DNA of 39,976 nt from Treponema sp. GTDB lineage: Bacteria; Spirochaetota; Spirochaetia; Treponematales; Breznakiellaceae. Of this stretch, positions 32,056-39,976 are shown one piece after another. The stretch lies in the NCBI GenBank assembly GCA_031258115.1, contig JAIRNJ010000125.1, positions 1 to 39,976 on the forward strand. The letters run 5' to 3'. A program made the position numbers and the translations under genes. Position 1 is the stretch's first letter. Each line of letters begins with the position of its first letter. Below the pieces are notes generated by a model. It was not told where the DNA came from and ran no database searches. It worked only from the letters and a program-made list of their open reading frames with translations.

Positions 32056-33900
32056 ATGGGAAATAATATCGCGCGGAAAACAGGCATGGCCCGGCTATGG
32101 GAACTGGCGTCATCAAAAAAAGCGCTGGTGTTTGCCGCCTGTACCCTGTCGGTGCTGGGCATCGCCGTATCGTTCACACCCTTTGTGTCGGTGTACCTTA
32201 TCATCGGCCAGTTGGTAGCGCATTTTGGGGATTTAAGCGGCATGGACAGATCTCTGGTCATCCGTTACGGATACCTGGCCGCAGGCGGCGCCGCCTCGGC
32301 GGTGTTGTTCACTTTTTTCGCCCTCATGTGTTCGCACGTGGCCGCCTTCACTACGCTTTACAGGCTCAAGCTGGATTTTACCCGGCACATCGCATCGCTG
32401 CCCATGGGCTTTCACACCGAAAATTCCACCGGCAAGATACGAAAGGTGGTGGACGAAAACATCGAAAAACTGGAAGGGTTCATCGCCCACCAGCTCCCCG
32501 ACCTGGCCGGTTCCTTCGCTATGCCCGTTATTACCCTGATCATCCTCATGGTTTTTGACTGGCGGCTCGGACTGGCAGGCCTCGTACCCATCATACTCGT
32601 CTATTTCATTCAGGCGGCGGGCTTCAGTTCCAAGCCGGCGAAGACCTTCATCACCCATTATCAAGATTCGCTTGAGGACATGAACAACGCCGCCGTGGAG
32701 TACATCCGGGGCATTTCGGTTTTGAAGGCTTTTAACCAGACCATCTATTCGTTCCGCAAATTTCACGAAACCATAAAAACCTACGGTAAATTTGTGCGGG
32801 ACTACACCAACAGTTTTGAGAACCACATGACTCTTTTTATGCTGGTGATAAACCACGTGTACCTGTTTTTGATTCCCGTGATCCTCCTTATTTCCGGGAA
32901 GGTAAGCGATTATCCCGCCTTTGCCCTGGCCTCCGTATTCTATCTGATTTTCTCCGTATCCATACCAACGCCCTTCACCAAACTGATGTATGTCGCGCAG
33001 CTCGGCAGACAGATAGCCGATGGCATTGAGCGGATGGATCGGGTACTGGATGTGCCGCCTTTGCCGGAAAGCTCCGCACCTAAAACAACCGCCTTCTACG
33101 ATATCTCTTTTGAAAACGTCAGCTTTAGTTACGATAAAGAAAACGAGGCACCCGCCCTTTCGGAGATTAGCTTTACCGCAAAACAGGGAGAAGTGACGGC
33201 GCTGGTGGGGCCCTCGGGGAGCGGTAAGTCTACCATTGCCCACCTTATCCCCCGTTTTTACGATGTAGCCGGCGGGTCAATCAAAATTGGCGGTGTTGAT
33301 ATCCGGGACATGTCAAGCGATTACCTTATGGGGATCGTAAGTTTTGTGTTTCAGGATGTGTTCCTTTTCAAGCAGAGTGTCATGGACAACATCCTCATCG
33401 GCAACAGAAATGCTGCCCGCAGCGAAGTCATTGCCGCGGCAAAGGCCGCCCAGTGCCATGACTTTATCGAAAAACTGCCGTCGCTCTACGATACGGTGAT
33501 CGGTACCAAAAACATCCACCTTTCCGGGGGAGAGCGGCAGCGGCTGGTCATTGCCCGGGCCATTTTGAAAAACGCCCCCATCATCGTGCTGGACGAGGCG
33601 ACCGCTTTTGCCGACCCCGAGAACGAACAGAAAATCCAGAGGGCCTTTGAGGAACTGATGAAAAACAAAACCGTCATCATCATTGCCCACCGGCTTTCCA
33701 CAGTCCGTGGAGCGGACAAGATTGTGGTGGTGGATCAGGGCAGGATCGCAGAGGAAGGCCGGCACGATGATCTGGTAAAAGCCGGAGGCCGCTACAGCCG
33801 CATGTGGGAACGGTACACGGGAACCATGAACTGGACTCTTACCAATAAAACTTTCACACGTGAAAGTTTCTTAAAGGAGAATGATAATGTTCGCAATTAA
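32056..33900 (+). CDS. ABC exporter, fused membrane and ATPase domains, subunit 1
   Basis: This 614-residue half-transporter has an N-terminal six-helix membrane domain (about 20-320) and an ATPase (about 345-590). ATPase motifs: Walker A GPSGSGKST (385-393), Q-loop FVFQDVF, signature LSGGERQR, Walker B IIVLDE (Asp513, Glu514) and the switch His in IIAHRLS. The D-loop reads AFADPENE, where most exporters have SALD. It starts after a strong AAGGAGG. Its gene overlaps the next exporter gene by 14 nt, so the two should form a heterodimer. The substrate is unknown; some pairs of this look sit with siderophore or metal-uptake genes, but nothing here shows that. Confidence 0.92.
   Translation: MGNNIARKTGMARLWELASSKKALVFAACTLSVLGIAVSFTPFVSVYLIIGQLVAHFGDLSGMDRSLVIRYGYLAAGGAASAVLFTFFALMCSHVAAFTTLYRLKLDFTRHIASLPMGFHTENSTGKIRKVVDENIEKLEGFIAHQLPDLAGSFAMPVITLIILMVFDWRLGLAGLVPIILVYFIQAAGFSSKPAKTFITHYQDSLEDMNNAAVEYIRGISVLKAFNQTIYSFRKFHETIKTYGKFVRDYTNSFENHMTLFMLVINHVYLFLIPVILLISGKVSDYPAFALASVFYLIFSVSIPTPFTKLMYVAQLGRQIADGIERMDRVLDVPPLPESSAPKTTAFYDISFENVSFSYDKENEAPALSEISFTAKQGEVTALVGPSGSGKSTIAHLIPRFYDVAGGSIKIGGVDIRDMSSDYLMGIVSFVFQDVFLFKQSVMDNILIGNRNAARSEVIAAAKAAQCHDFIEKLPSLYDTVIGTKNIHLSGGERQRLVIARAILKNAPIIVLDEATAFADPENEQKIQRAFEELMKNKTVIIIAHRLSTVRGADKIVVVDQGRIAEEGRHDDLVKAGGRYSRMWERYTGTMNWTLTNKTFTRESFLKENDNVRN
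33848..33869 (+). repeat. Perfect 10-bp inverted repeat at the exporter gene junction
   Basis: AAACTTTCAC (33848-33857) and GTGAAAGTTT (33860-33869) flank a 2-nt centre. It lies inside the end of the first exporter gene and 3-4 nt before the AAAGGAG site of the second. As RNA it folds with a 4-nt loop and could gate translation of subunit 2. Confidence 0.7.
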
Positions 33901-35632
33901 GAAAACCCTCGCCCTGTCGGAAACGGGCTGGCACGATTTTAAACGGGCCGTCTTTGCCTGTGTGCTCTCCAATCTCTGCCTTTTTTTGCCCTTCATCATT
34001 ATCATCCAGACCATTGTTACCCTCCTTGATCCCCTGATGTCAGGCGGGACACTGGACACACAGAAACTGTTGCTGCTGCTGGCAGCCGGATGCGCGGCCG
34101 CGCTGCTCTATTTCTTTGTCTACCGTAACGAATACCGGAAAACCTATACCACCGCGTACAACGAGTCCGCGAAGATCCGCATTGAGGCCGCCGAACATAT
34201 CCGCAAGCTGCCATTAAGTTTTTTCAACAACAAGGATCTTTCGGAGCTGACCGCCAACATAATGGCCGATTGTACCAGCGTTGAGCATACCATGAGCCAT
34301 GTCGTACCGGGTCTGCTTTCGGTGATCATCACCTCCGCGCTGATTACGGTGGTACTCTGCTTTTACGAGTGGCGTATGGCCCTCTCGCTTTTTGCGGCCC
34401 TCCCCATTGCCCTCTGCATTATCCTGCTCACCCGCACACTGCAGGCGAAATTCGGGGAACGCCATGTAATCGCCAAAATGAATGTATCCGGCCAGGTTCA
34501 GGAATACCTGGAGGGCATCAAGGTGGTTAAGTCCTTTGGACTCTCAGGTGAAAAATCAAAAGCCCTGGAATCCGCCCTGCGGAACATGATGTGGGAGGCC
34601 ATTAAATTTGAAGGCCTCGCCGGAATTTTCGTTACCCTTGCTTCCATAATTTTGCAAGCCGGTATGGGCCTGGTGATTCTTGTGGGCGTAACACTGCTCA
34701 GCGGCGGAAGCCTCGACCCCATCCGGTTTTTGATGTTCGTCATCATCTCCGCGAAAATCTATTCGCCTCTTTTGGTGTTACTTACCCTGCTGCCGGAATT
34801 TTTCTATATGCTGGTTTCCACCGCCCGCCTGCAGCGGCTGCGTAAAGAAAAATCCATGACCGGCGATGAAAACATAAGTCTTCAGAATTATGATATAGAA
34901 CTGCAGGGCGTCAGCTTTGCCTATGGCGGCGAGGAAGTCATAAAAGATATTTCACTGAAAATTCCGCAAAACAGCATGACCGCTTTGGTGGGGCCCTCAG
35001 GCAGCGGCAAGAGTACCCTTTCCCGGCTCATTCCCCGGTTTTGGGACCTAAAGGAGGGGAGAATCCTCATCGGCGGCAGGAACATCAGGGACATTGATCC
35101 TGAGCGGCTTTTGAGTTACATGAGTTTTGTGTTTCAGGACGTGGTGCTTTTCAACGATACGGTGATGAACAATATCCGCATCGGCAAACACGATGCCGCC
35201 GACGAGGAAGTGTTCGCCGCCGCAAAACTTGCCCGCTGCGACGAGTTCGCCGCCGCCCTGCCCCAGGGCTACGAAACCGTGATAGGGGAAAACGGTTCCA
35301 CCCTGTCCGGCGGGGAGCGGCAGCGTGTTTCCATTGCCCGGGCCCTGCTCAAGAATGCCCCTATCGTGCTCCTTGACGAAGCCACCGCCAGTCTTGATCC
35401 GGAGAACGAGGGCCTTATACAGGAAGCGATCTCGGAGCTTGTAAAAAGCCGTACCATCATCGTCATTGCCCACCGCCTGCGTACCGTCATGGGCGCCGAC
35501 AAGATCGCAGTGCTTGAAAACGGACGGCTGGTTGAGGAAGGGAGAGGCGGTGAACTACTGGCGAAGAAGGGACTCTTCGCAAGATTGTACAACATACAGC
35601 AGGAAAGCCTCGGATGGACAGTGGGAAAATAA
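33887..35632 (+). CDS. ABC exporter, fused membrane and ATPase domains, subunit 2
   Basis: This is the partner half-transporter (581 residues). I choose the ATG at 33887, 7 nt after AAAGGAG; the ATG at 33881 almost touches that site. Six membrane helices lie at about 15-320. The ATPase has Walker A GPSGSGKST (369-377), FVFQDVVLF, signature LSGGERQR, Walker B IVLLDE (Asp497, Glu498), D-loop ASLDPENE and IVIAHRLR. Both ATP sites of the heterodimer look catalytically complete, unlike many heterodimers that have one degenerate site. The gene is the last of its operon; no clear terminator follows in the 77-bp gap before the convergent hydrolase gene. Confidence 0.92.
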   Translation: MFAIKKTLALSETGWHDFKRAVFACVLSNLCLFLPFIIIIQTIVTLLDPLMSGGTLDTQKLLLLLAAGCAAALLYFFVYRNEYRKTYTTAYNESAKIRIEAAEHIRKLPLSFFNNKDLSELTANIMADCTSVEHTMSHVVPGLLSVIITSALITVVLCFYEWRMALSLFAALPIALCIILLTRTLQAKFGERHVIAKMNVSGQVQEYLEGIKVVKSFGLSGEKSKALESALRNMMWEAIKFEGLAGIFVTLASIILQAGMGLVILVGVTLLSGGSLDPIRFLMFVIISAKIYSPLLVLLTLLPEFFYMLVSTARLQRLRKEKSMTGDENISLQNYDIELQGVSFAYGGEEVIKDISLKIPQNSMTALVGPSGSGKSTLSRLIPRFWDLKEGRILIGGRNIRDIDPERLLSYMSFVFQDVVLFNDTVMNNIRIGKHDAADEEVFAAAKLARCDEFAAALPQGYETVIGENGSTLSGGERQRVSIARALLKNAPIVLLDEATASLDPENEGLIQEAISELVKSRTIIVIAHRLRTVMGADKIAVLENGRLVEEGRGGELLAKKGLFARLYNIQQESLGWTVGK

Positions 35633-35709
35633 GAGAGCCGGAACTTTGGGAACTGCGCAGATCCTTACACCTTAATTTGTACTCCGGGGATCGGCGCGCC
35701 TTGAATGTT

Positions 35710-36627
35710 TTAGTTCAAATGCCTTTCCAGCCACTCAAGGGTATCCCGGTACACTTCTTCCCTGTTGGCTTCGTTGAGCATCTCGTGGCGGCCGCCCTTG
35801 TAGAGTTTGAGGCTGACGTCTTTTACGCCTGCCTCCTTTACCGACCGGTATACCTTCTCCACACCCTTGCCGTAATCGCCTACAGGATCTTCATCGCCAG
35901 CAAAAAAATAAACCGGAAGATCTTTGGGAATTTGCAAAGGCCATGCCGGGCTGCCGATTTCTTTTAAGCCATTGAACATATCGTAATAGGCTCCGGCAGT
36001 AAACACAAAGCCGCAGTTTTCATCATTTGCATAATCAATACAAACCTGGTCAACGGTAGAAAGCCAGGCACAGTGGTTTACCGGGTTTTTTATCCGTTTG
36101 TTGTAGGACCCCATCGAAAGATTGTAGATAAAATAAGCGGGAGAGCGCGGGCCCTTCAGTTTTTTCTGAATGGACGAAAGAAGGCTGGCTACACCCAGCG
36201 CGGGGTTCGGGCCCATGGTACCGCTCAGAATGCAGCCCGAAAGACCCTCTCCGTAACGGGTGATATAGGAACGGGCCAGGAAAGACCCCATGCTGTGGCC
36301 CAGCAAAAATACCGGAAGCCCCGGATAGCGGCCGCTTGCTTCATCCATAAGGGCCTTCATGTCCTTGAGAACACATTCCCAGCCGTCCTTCTCCGCGAAG
36401 AAACCCTTGAGCGCCGCATGGGATCCGTGGCCTGCATGATCCTCCGCACAAACCACATAACCCTTGTTGGCCAAGAAACTTGCAAAGTCTTTATAACGGG
36501 ATGAATATTCCCCCATGCCGTGTGCAATCTGCAGCACCGCCTTGGGTTTGGAACCCTGCCAGAGCTGGGAGAATATTTCTCCTTCTCCGCTTGAAGCCTT
36601 GCGCATCCATGTTTTGTTTTCGATCAT
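35710..36627 (-). CDS. Alpha/beta hydrolase (monoacylglycerol lipase / lysophospholipase-like)
   Basis: This 305-residue cytoplasmic serine hydrolase has the full triad: Ser112 in GHSMG, Asp247 in AGDEDPVG, and His281 in GGRHEML. HGMGE (36-40) is the oxyanion-hole strand end, and AEDHAGHGSH (61-70) is typical of the monoacylglycerol lipase group. The start is the ATG at 36627, after AAGGAG; an upstream ATG at 36648 lacks a ribosome site. It lies 79 nt after the second sugar-permease gene on the same strand, so it may be in that operon. It could remove acyl groups from an imported glycoside or lipid; this is inference. Confidence 0.9.
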   Translation of the reverse strand: MIENKTWMRKASSGEGEIFSQLWQGSKPKAVLQIAHGMGEYSSRYKDFASFLANKGYVVCAEDHAGHGSHAALKGFFAEKDGWECVLKDMKALMDEASGRYPGLPVFLLGHSMGSFLARSYITRYGEGLSGCILSGTMGPNPALGVASLLSSIQKKLKGPRSPAYFIYNLSMGSYNKRIKNPVNHCAWLSTVDQVCIDYANDENCGFVFTAGAYYDMFNGLKEIGSPAWPLQIPKDLPVYFFAGDEDPVGDYGKGVEKVYRSVKEAGVKDVSLKLYKGGRHEMLNEANREEVYRDTLEWLERHLN

Positions 36628-36706
36628 GTTATTTCTCCTTCGTATCAATAATAGGGTTCTCCGTTGCCGATAATTCCACCGTGACAGAGAAAGCCGGTCT
36701 CCATCA

Positions 36707-37558
36707 TTATCCCTTTACGCCTCCCTCGGTGAGTCCCGCCACAATATATTTCTGCCCAACGGCAAAGATCGCCATAGTGGGAATAAGGGCAACAATAATA
36801 CCCGCGCTCATCACGTCCCAGCTGATTCCCGCTTTTGATATAAAGGAATTCAGGGCTACGGGAACCGTAAGTTTTATATCGGTAGAAAGCAGCATTACTG
36901 CCAGAAAGAGTTCGTTCCAGACATTGACAAAGGCGAAGCTGAAAATTGCCACGAGGCCCGGCAGGCTGACGGGAAGGATCACCCGGAAAAGGGCGCTCAG
37001 GGGATCGCAGCCGTCGATGAGGGCCGCTTCTTCAATTGATGCGGGAATATGATCAAAAAAACTTTTGGCCATTATAGCGCCGAAGGCTACAGTAGTAGCC
37101 GAATAGATTATGGCCAATACAAGCCGGTTATTGGTAAGATGAAGCTTTGTCAGCGTGAAGAAGAGGGGTGCCATAAGGATAAAAGTAGGCACCATCTGTG
37201 TAAAATAGAGTACAAGAAGGAGACCCTGAATCCGGCGCATCGTGCGTAGCCGGGAGAGGGCAAAACCCGCCAACACACTCACGATAAGCCCGCCTCCCGC
37301 GGCACAGAGGGAGATCCACAGCGAATTCAAAAAATAGGATCCAAAACGGGCAAAGCCGAAAAGTTTCCGGTAGCCTTCCAGACTTATATAGGAAGGAATG
37401 TAACGCAGGGGAAAGGTAAAAATTTCTTGGGAAGGCTTGATCGAAGTAATAAAGATCCAGAAAAGGGGGAGGATGGCAAAGGCCAGAAACAGTGCGAGGG
37501 CAATGAAACGGAAACAGGCGGCAATGTTCCGCGTGAGCCTGCGAGGTATATGTATCAC
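36707..37558 (-). CDS. Sugar ABC transporter permease, MalG type
   Basis: This is the inner-membrane permease (283 residues, six helices) of a CUT1-type sugar importer. The ATPase-docking EAA loop is EEAALIDGCDPLSALFRVILP. The start is a GTG at 37558 that overlaps the stop of the other permease gene (GTGA), with AAGGAG 8 nt upstream, so translation is coupled. It pairs with the MalF-type permease to form the channel. The required ATPase (MsmK/MalK-like) is not in the window and is probably shared from elsewhere. Confidence 0.93.
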   Translation of the reverse strand: MIHIPRRLTRNIAACFRFIALALFLAFAILPLFWIFITSIKPSQEIFTFPLRYIPSYISLEGYRKLFGFARFGSYFLNSLWISLCAAGGGLIVSVLAGFALSRLRTMRRIQGLLLVLYFTQMVPTFILMAPLFFTLTKLHLTNNRLVLAIIYSATTVAFGAIMAKSFFDHIPASIEEAALIDGCDPLSALFRVILPVSLPGLVAIFSFAFVNVWNELFLAVMLLSTDIKLTVPVALNSFISKAGISWDVMSAGIIVALIPTMAIFAVGQKYIVAGLTEGGVKG

Positions 37559-38529
37559 AGTACCAACTCCTTTCGGGCGACAATACGCAGATAGAAAAAG
37601 GCAAAGATAAAGAGAATCGAAATGATGATAAAACCCACTGCCGATCCCTGGCCGTAATCATAGTTTTTGGTTATCTTGTTGATCATCTCGGTGGCGAAAA
37701 TGTTGGTGGCATTGGCAGGCCCTCCTCCTGTCATGCCGTAAATTACATCGGGAAAATTCATAATCCACATCAAGCGTAAAAGTATGGTAGTGGTAATGGT
37801 AGACTGAATGTAGGGAATGGTTATCCAAAAAAGTTGCCGTACTTTTCCGGCGCCGTCAATTTCCGCAGATTCGTAGAGTTCCCGCGGAACGGACTGCAGG
37901 GCAGCCAGCAGCATTATTGCAAAGAAAGGGATACCGTACCAGATATTGGCAACAATAACAGAGAATATGGCTATACCGGGATTGGAAAGAAAACCGACAG
38001 GACTTTTAAGGATACCAATTCTGATAAAAATATCATTTATCACCCCAAACTGCCCATTGAAGAGCCATGCCCAGACAAGGCCGATGGCAAAACCGGAAAG
38101 AGCCCAAGTATAGAATACAAAACCGGTAAAGACGCCCCGCCCCCTGAAAGGCCTGCGGAGAAGCAGCGCAAGGGTAAAACCCAGGATGAACTGGCCTGCC
38201 AGAGAAACGGACACCCACACGGCAGTGTTCATCAGTATCTGGACAAATTTGATGTTGGGATTGGTAATGATGACAGCAAAATTATCCAGCCCGTTAAAAC
38301 CCTTCTGGGAGATATTAAACATGGTATAACGAGTGAATGCGGTGAGCATGCCCTGTACGATGGGATAATAAATAAAGAGGAGGAGGAGTACGCTCATGGG
38401 AATAAAGAGCCACAGATATGCACGAGCCGCCGAAGACGGCGTCCCGATTTCCTTACGCACCCGTCCTCCCAGGGAGAACCTTCGTCCGCTTTCGCTTGCC
38501 TGACGGAGGGTTCCGGTTTGTTTCTTCAC
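37555..38529 (-). CDS. Sugar ABC transporter permease, MalF type
   Basis: This is the other permease of the importer (324 residues). A basic cytoplasmic N-terminus of about 38 residues precedes the first helix (YLWLFIPMSVLLLLFIYYPIVQ). The EAA loop is YESAEIDGAGKVRQLFWITIPY. The start codon is GTG (38529), 8 nt after the binding-protein stop, with GGAAG upstream as a weak ribosome site. The gene order binding protein - MalF - MalG is the common one for CUT1 systems. Confidence 0.93.
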   Translation of the reverse strand: MKKQTGTLRQASESGRRFSLGGRVRKEIGTPSSAARAYLWLFIPMSVLLLLFIYYPIVQGMLTAFTRYTMFNISQKGFNGLDNFAVIITNPNIKFVQILMNTAVWVSVSLAGQFILGFTLALLLRRPFRGRGVFTGFVFYTWALSGFAIGLVWAWLFNGQFGVINDIFIRIGILKSPVGFLSNPGIAIFSVIVANIWYGIPFFAIMLLAALQSVPRELYESAEIDGAGKVRQLFWITIPYIQSTITTTILLRLMWIMNFPDVIYGMTGGGPANATNIFATEMINKITKNYDYGQGSAVGFIIISILFIFAFFYLRIVARKELVL

Positions 38530-38537
38530 AGAACGTT

Positions 38538-39806
38538 TTACTTCCAGTAATCCGACCAGGCTTTAGCGGCCTGTTCCGGGGTAGTCTGTCCCAGAAGGGT
38601 GGATTGCATGTACTGTTCCTGGATCTGGGACCAGCCGGGGAATTTTTCCGAAGCATAGGGATACTTTACAAAGGTAAATTTTCCCGGTGTATTGAGTTCC
38701 GTCTGCCACGCCTGATATACGCCGCTTGAGAAGTAGGGATCGCTGGTGTATGAAGTAGAATGGATGGGCAGGGCGCCGTAGGCTTTACAGAAGGCGGAAT
38801 TCTGCTGGTACGAAGAAAGCCAAGCGATGAATTCCCAGGAAGCTTCCTTGTTTTTTGCATAGGCAGGAATACTGTAACCGGCATAGCCATTATCAATGCA
38901 CACCGTTCCGCTCTTACCCAGAGGCATGGGAACTACCGTGTACTGATCCCGCGTGAGATGCTCATCCAGCAGGGGAACCGTATCGGGATCCTGCACCAGA
39001 ATGGGAGTAACGCCGGAAACAAAGGCATTGATCTGCTCGTTGAAACCCCAGTTTACAGAATCGGAAGGGGTCGCATTCTTGAAGAGATCCACATAGGCCT
39101 TGAGGGCCGTCAGGAATTCCGGGCTGTCATAGATGCTGGAACCGTTCTTTAACTTATAGAGGTTGGCGGGATCCACATTGCGGACATCGGAAACGATGAG
39201 AGGATCCGTGGATTTGAAGGGATTCCCCTTACCCCGCAAGGTAAAGCCGTACTGATTTGCGGAAGGATTGGTGATCTGCTTGGACATGACATAAAGTTCA
39301 TCCAGGGTAGCCGGAGTTCTGTTGACGCCCAGCTTTGCAAGAACATCGGTTCTGAGGAAGAGGGCCTTGACCATGAACCATTGGGGGATCAGGTAGGGCT
39401 TGCCTCCCGCCTCATTAGCCGCTTCGATGGCAGCGGAGAGCAGAGTCCCTTTTTCATTCCATTTGTCCAGATAGGGAGTAAGATCGGTAAGCCAGCCGTT
39501 GGTTACATAGGTACTGGCTGTGAGATCCCGGACTTCCACCACATCCAGAGGCTCTTTGGCATTGAGGCTCATGGCAAGGCGATTATCCGCCTGTTCGTAG
39601 GGTGGTGAAATGAGGTTGATGGTCACATTGGGGTGGCTCTTCTCGTACTCGGCGATCATGCCCCTGAGTACTTCGGTTCTGCCGGGACTGGTCATGACTT
39701 CAAGGAAGTTGAGTTCGATCTTCCCCGAAGTATCCTTTTTGCCCGCGGCAAAGAGTGCGCCCGCCGCCAGACAGACGGCAAGCATGACAATTAATAGTTT
39801 TTTCAT
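38538..39806 (-). CDS. Extracellular sugar-binding protein of an ABC importer
   Basis: This is a 422-residue periplasmic binding protein (family 1 solute-binding fold). The signal peptide MKKLLIVMLAVCLAAGALFA is followed by AGKKD. It looks like a type I signal; VC within it is not a good lipobox. The mature protein begins IELNFLEVMTSPGRTEVLRGMIAEYEKSHPNVTINLISPPYEQ, typical of maltodextrin/multiple-sugar binding proteins. Trp and Tyr residues near the C-terminus (YQAWQTEL, PGWSQIQEQYMQS) fit sugar stacking. GGAGG precedes the ATG. It is the first gene of the operon and has its own promoter. The sugar is not known; the GH13 oligo-1,6-glucosidase elsewhere in the window makes alpha-glucosides a reasonable guess. 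Confidence 0.93.
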   Translation of the reverse strand: MKKLLIVMLAVCLAAGALFAAGKKDTSGKIELNFLEVMTSPGRTEVLRGMIAEYEKSHPNVTINLISPPYEQADNRLAMSLNAKEPLDVVEVRDLTASTYVTNGWLTDLTPYLDKWNEKGTLLSAAIEAANEAGGKPYLIPQWFMVKALFLRTDVLAKLGVNRTPATLDELYVMSKQITNPSANQYGFTLRGKGNPFKSTDPLIVSDVRNVDPANLYKLKNGSSIYDSPEFLTALKAYVDLFKNATPSDSVNWGFNEQINAFVSGVTPILVQDPDTVPLLDEHLTRDQYTVVPMPLGKSGTVCIDNGYAGYSIPAYAKNKEASWEFIAWLSSYQQNSAFCKAYGALPIHSTSYTSDPYFSSGVYQAWQTELNTPGKFTFVKYPYASEKFPGWSQIQEQYMQSTLLGQTTPEQAAKAWSDYWK

Positions 39807-39827
39807 CGCATTTCCTCCATATTGGAA

Positions 39828-39856
39828 ATTATTCTACTTTTTGGGATTTTTGTCCA
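39828..39856 (-). promoter_or_regulatory. Promoter of the sugar importer operon
   Basis: On the minus strand TGGACA (39856-39851) and AATAAT (39833-39828) are spaced by 17 nt, each matching the sigma-70 consensus at five of six positions. The start would fall near 39821, giving a leader of about 15 nt that contains the GGAGG site. The remaining sequence to the window end (39857-39976) shows no gene that I can support. Confidence 0.6.
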
Positions 39857-39976
39857 TAAATTTAACAGAAGACAGGTGTAAAAAATGGCTTATTCCGCTT
39901 ATGGTTAATCCTCATTGCGCCGGGCATCTTTGGCTGTGTCAAAACCAAATTACCGTGAAGCGGGGGGACAGGCCGG

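Noticed and set aside
1-39976. tRNA or rRNA genes, CRISPR arrays, transposases, phage genes or integrase sites
   Set aside because: None were seen on either strand. Nearly all sequence is accounted for by ordinary single-copy genes with short gaps.

Overview
The window looks like a chromosomal segment of a spirochaete, most likely a Treponema of the termite-gut or oral type. The reasons are an overall base composition near 50% GC, many exported proteins with spirochaete-style signal peptides, a Cache-type chemoreceptor, a sugar ABC importer operon without its own ATPase, and AddAB-type repair genes. The genus is inferred from gene content only. No rRNA, tRNA, CRISPR array, transposase or prophage genes were seen, so this is metabolic and signalling chromosome, not a mobile island.

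Layout. 1-3117: a cation-efflux protein converges on a small operon made of an exported unknown protein and a GH13 oligo-1,6-glucosidase. 3163-9497: a 644-residue unknown protein, a stand-alone SSB that overlaps tail-to-tail with a long U32 peptidase-like protein, thioredoxin, and a lipoprotein with a lamin-tail-like domain. The U32 and thioredoxin genes diverge from one palindromic -10 box that would give leaderless mRNAs on both sides. 9627-14216: a leftward operon gnd - PfkB/HAD fusion - deoxyhypusine-synthase-like protein, which is one of the two best candidates for an undescribed pathway. 14256-21050: a rightward DNA-repair operon tag - addB-like - addA-like. 21051-21409: a 359-bp gap with strong dyad symmetry that looks like an unannotated leftward small RNA gene, plus a 16-bp direct repeat in front of a Nudix hydrolase gene. 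21978-23750: a chemoreceptor.

23922-28072 holds the second candidate: an FGGY kinase diverging from a shikimate-dehydrogenase-like oxidoreductase, a cupin-type phosphoglucose isomerase and a GntR/UTRA regulator. Two related operator-like dyads sit on the two divergent promoters. The altered substrate residues in the kinase and the dehydrogenase argue that the sugar is not simply xylulose and that the dehydrogenase does not act on shikimate. 28126-31864: a membrane hybrid histidine kinase (Cache-HisKA-HATPase-REC-HPt) overlapping a REC-GGDEF diguanylate cyclase. 32056-35632: a heterodimeric ABC exporter pair with a promoter that carries a dyad over its -35 box. 35710-39806: a leftward sugar-import operon (binding protein, two permeases, then an alpha/beta hydrolase).

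Themes: carbohydrate uptake and central sugar metabolism (GH13, gnd, cupin PGI, FGGY kinase, importer), DNA repair (SSB, Tag, AddAB), and environmental sensing (chemoreceptor, kinase and cyclic-di-GMP output).
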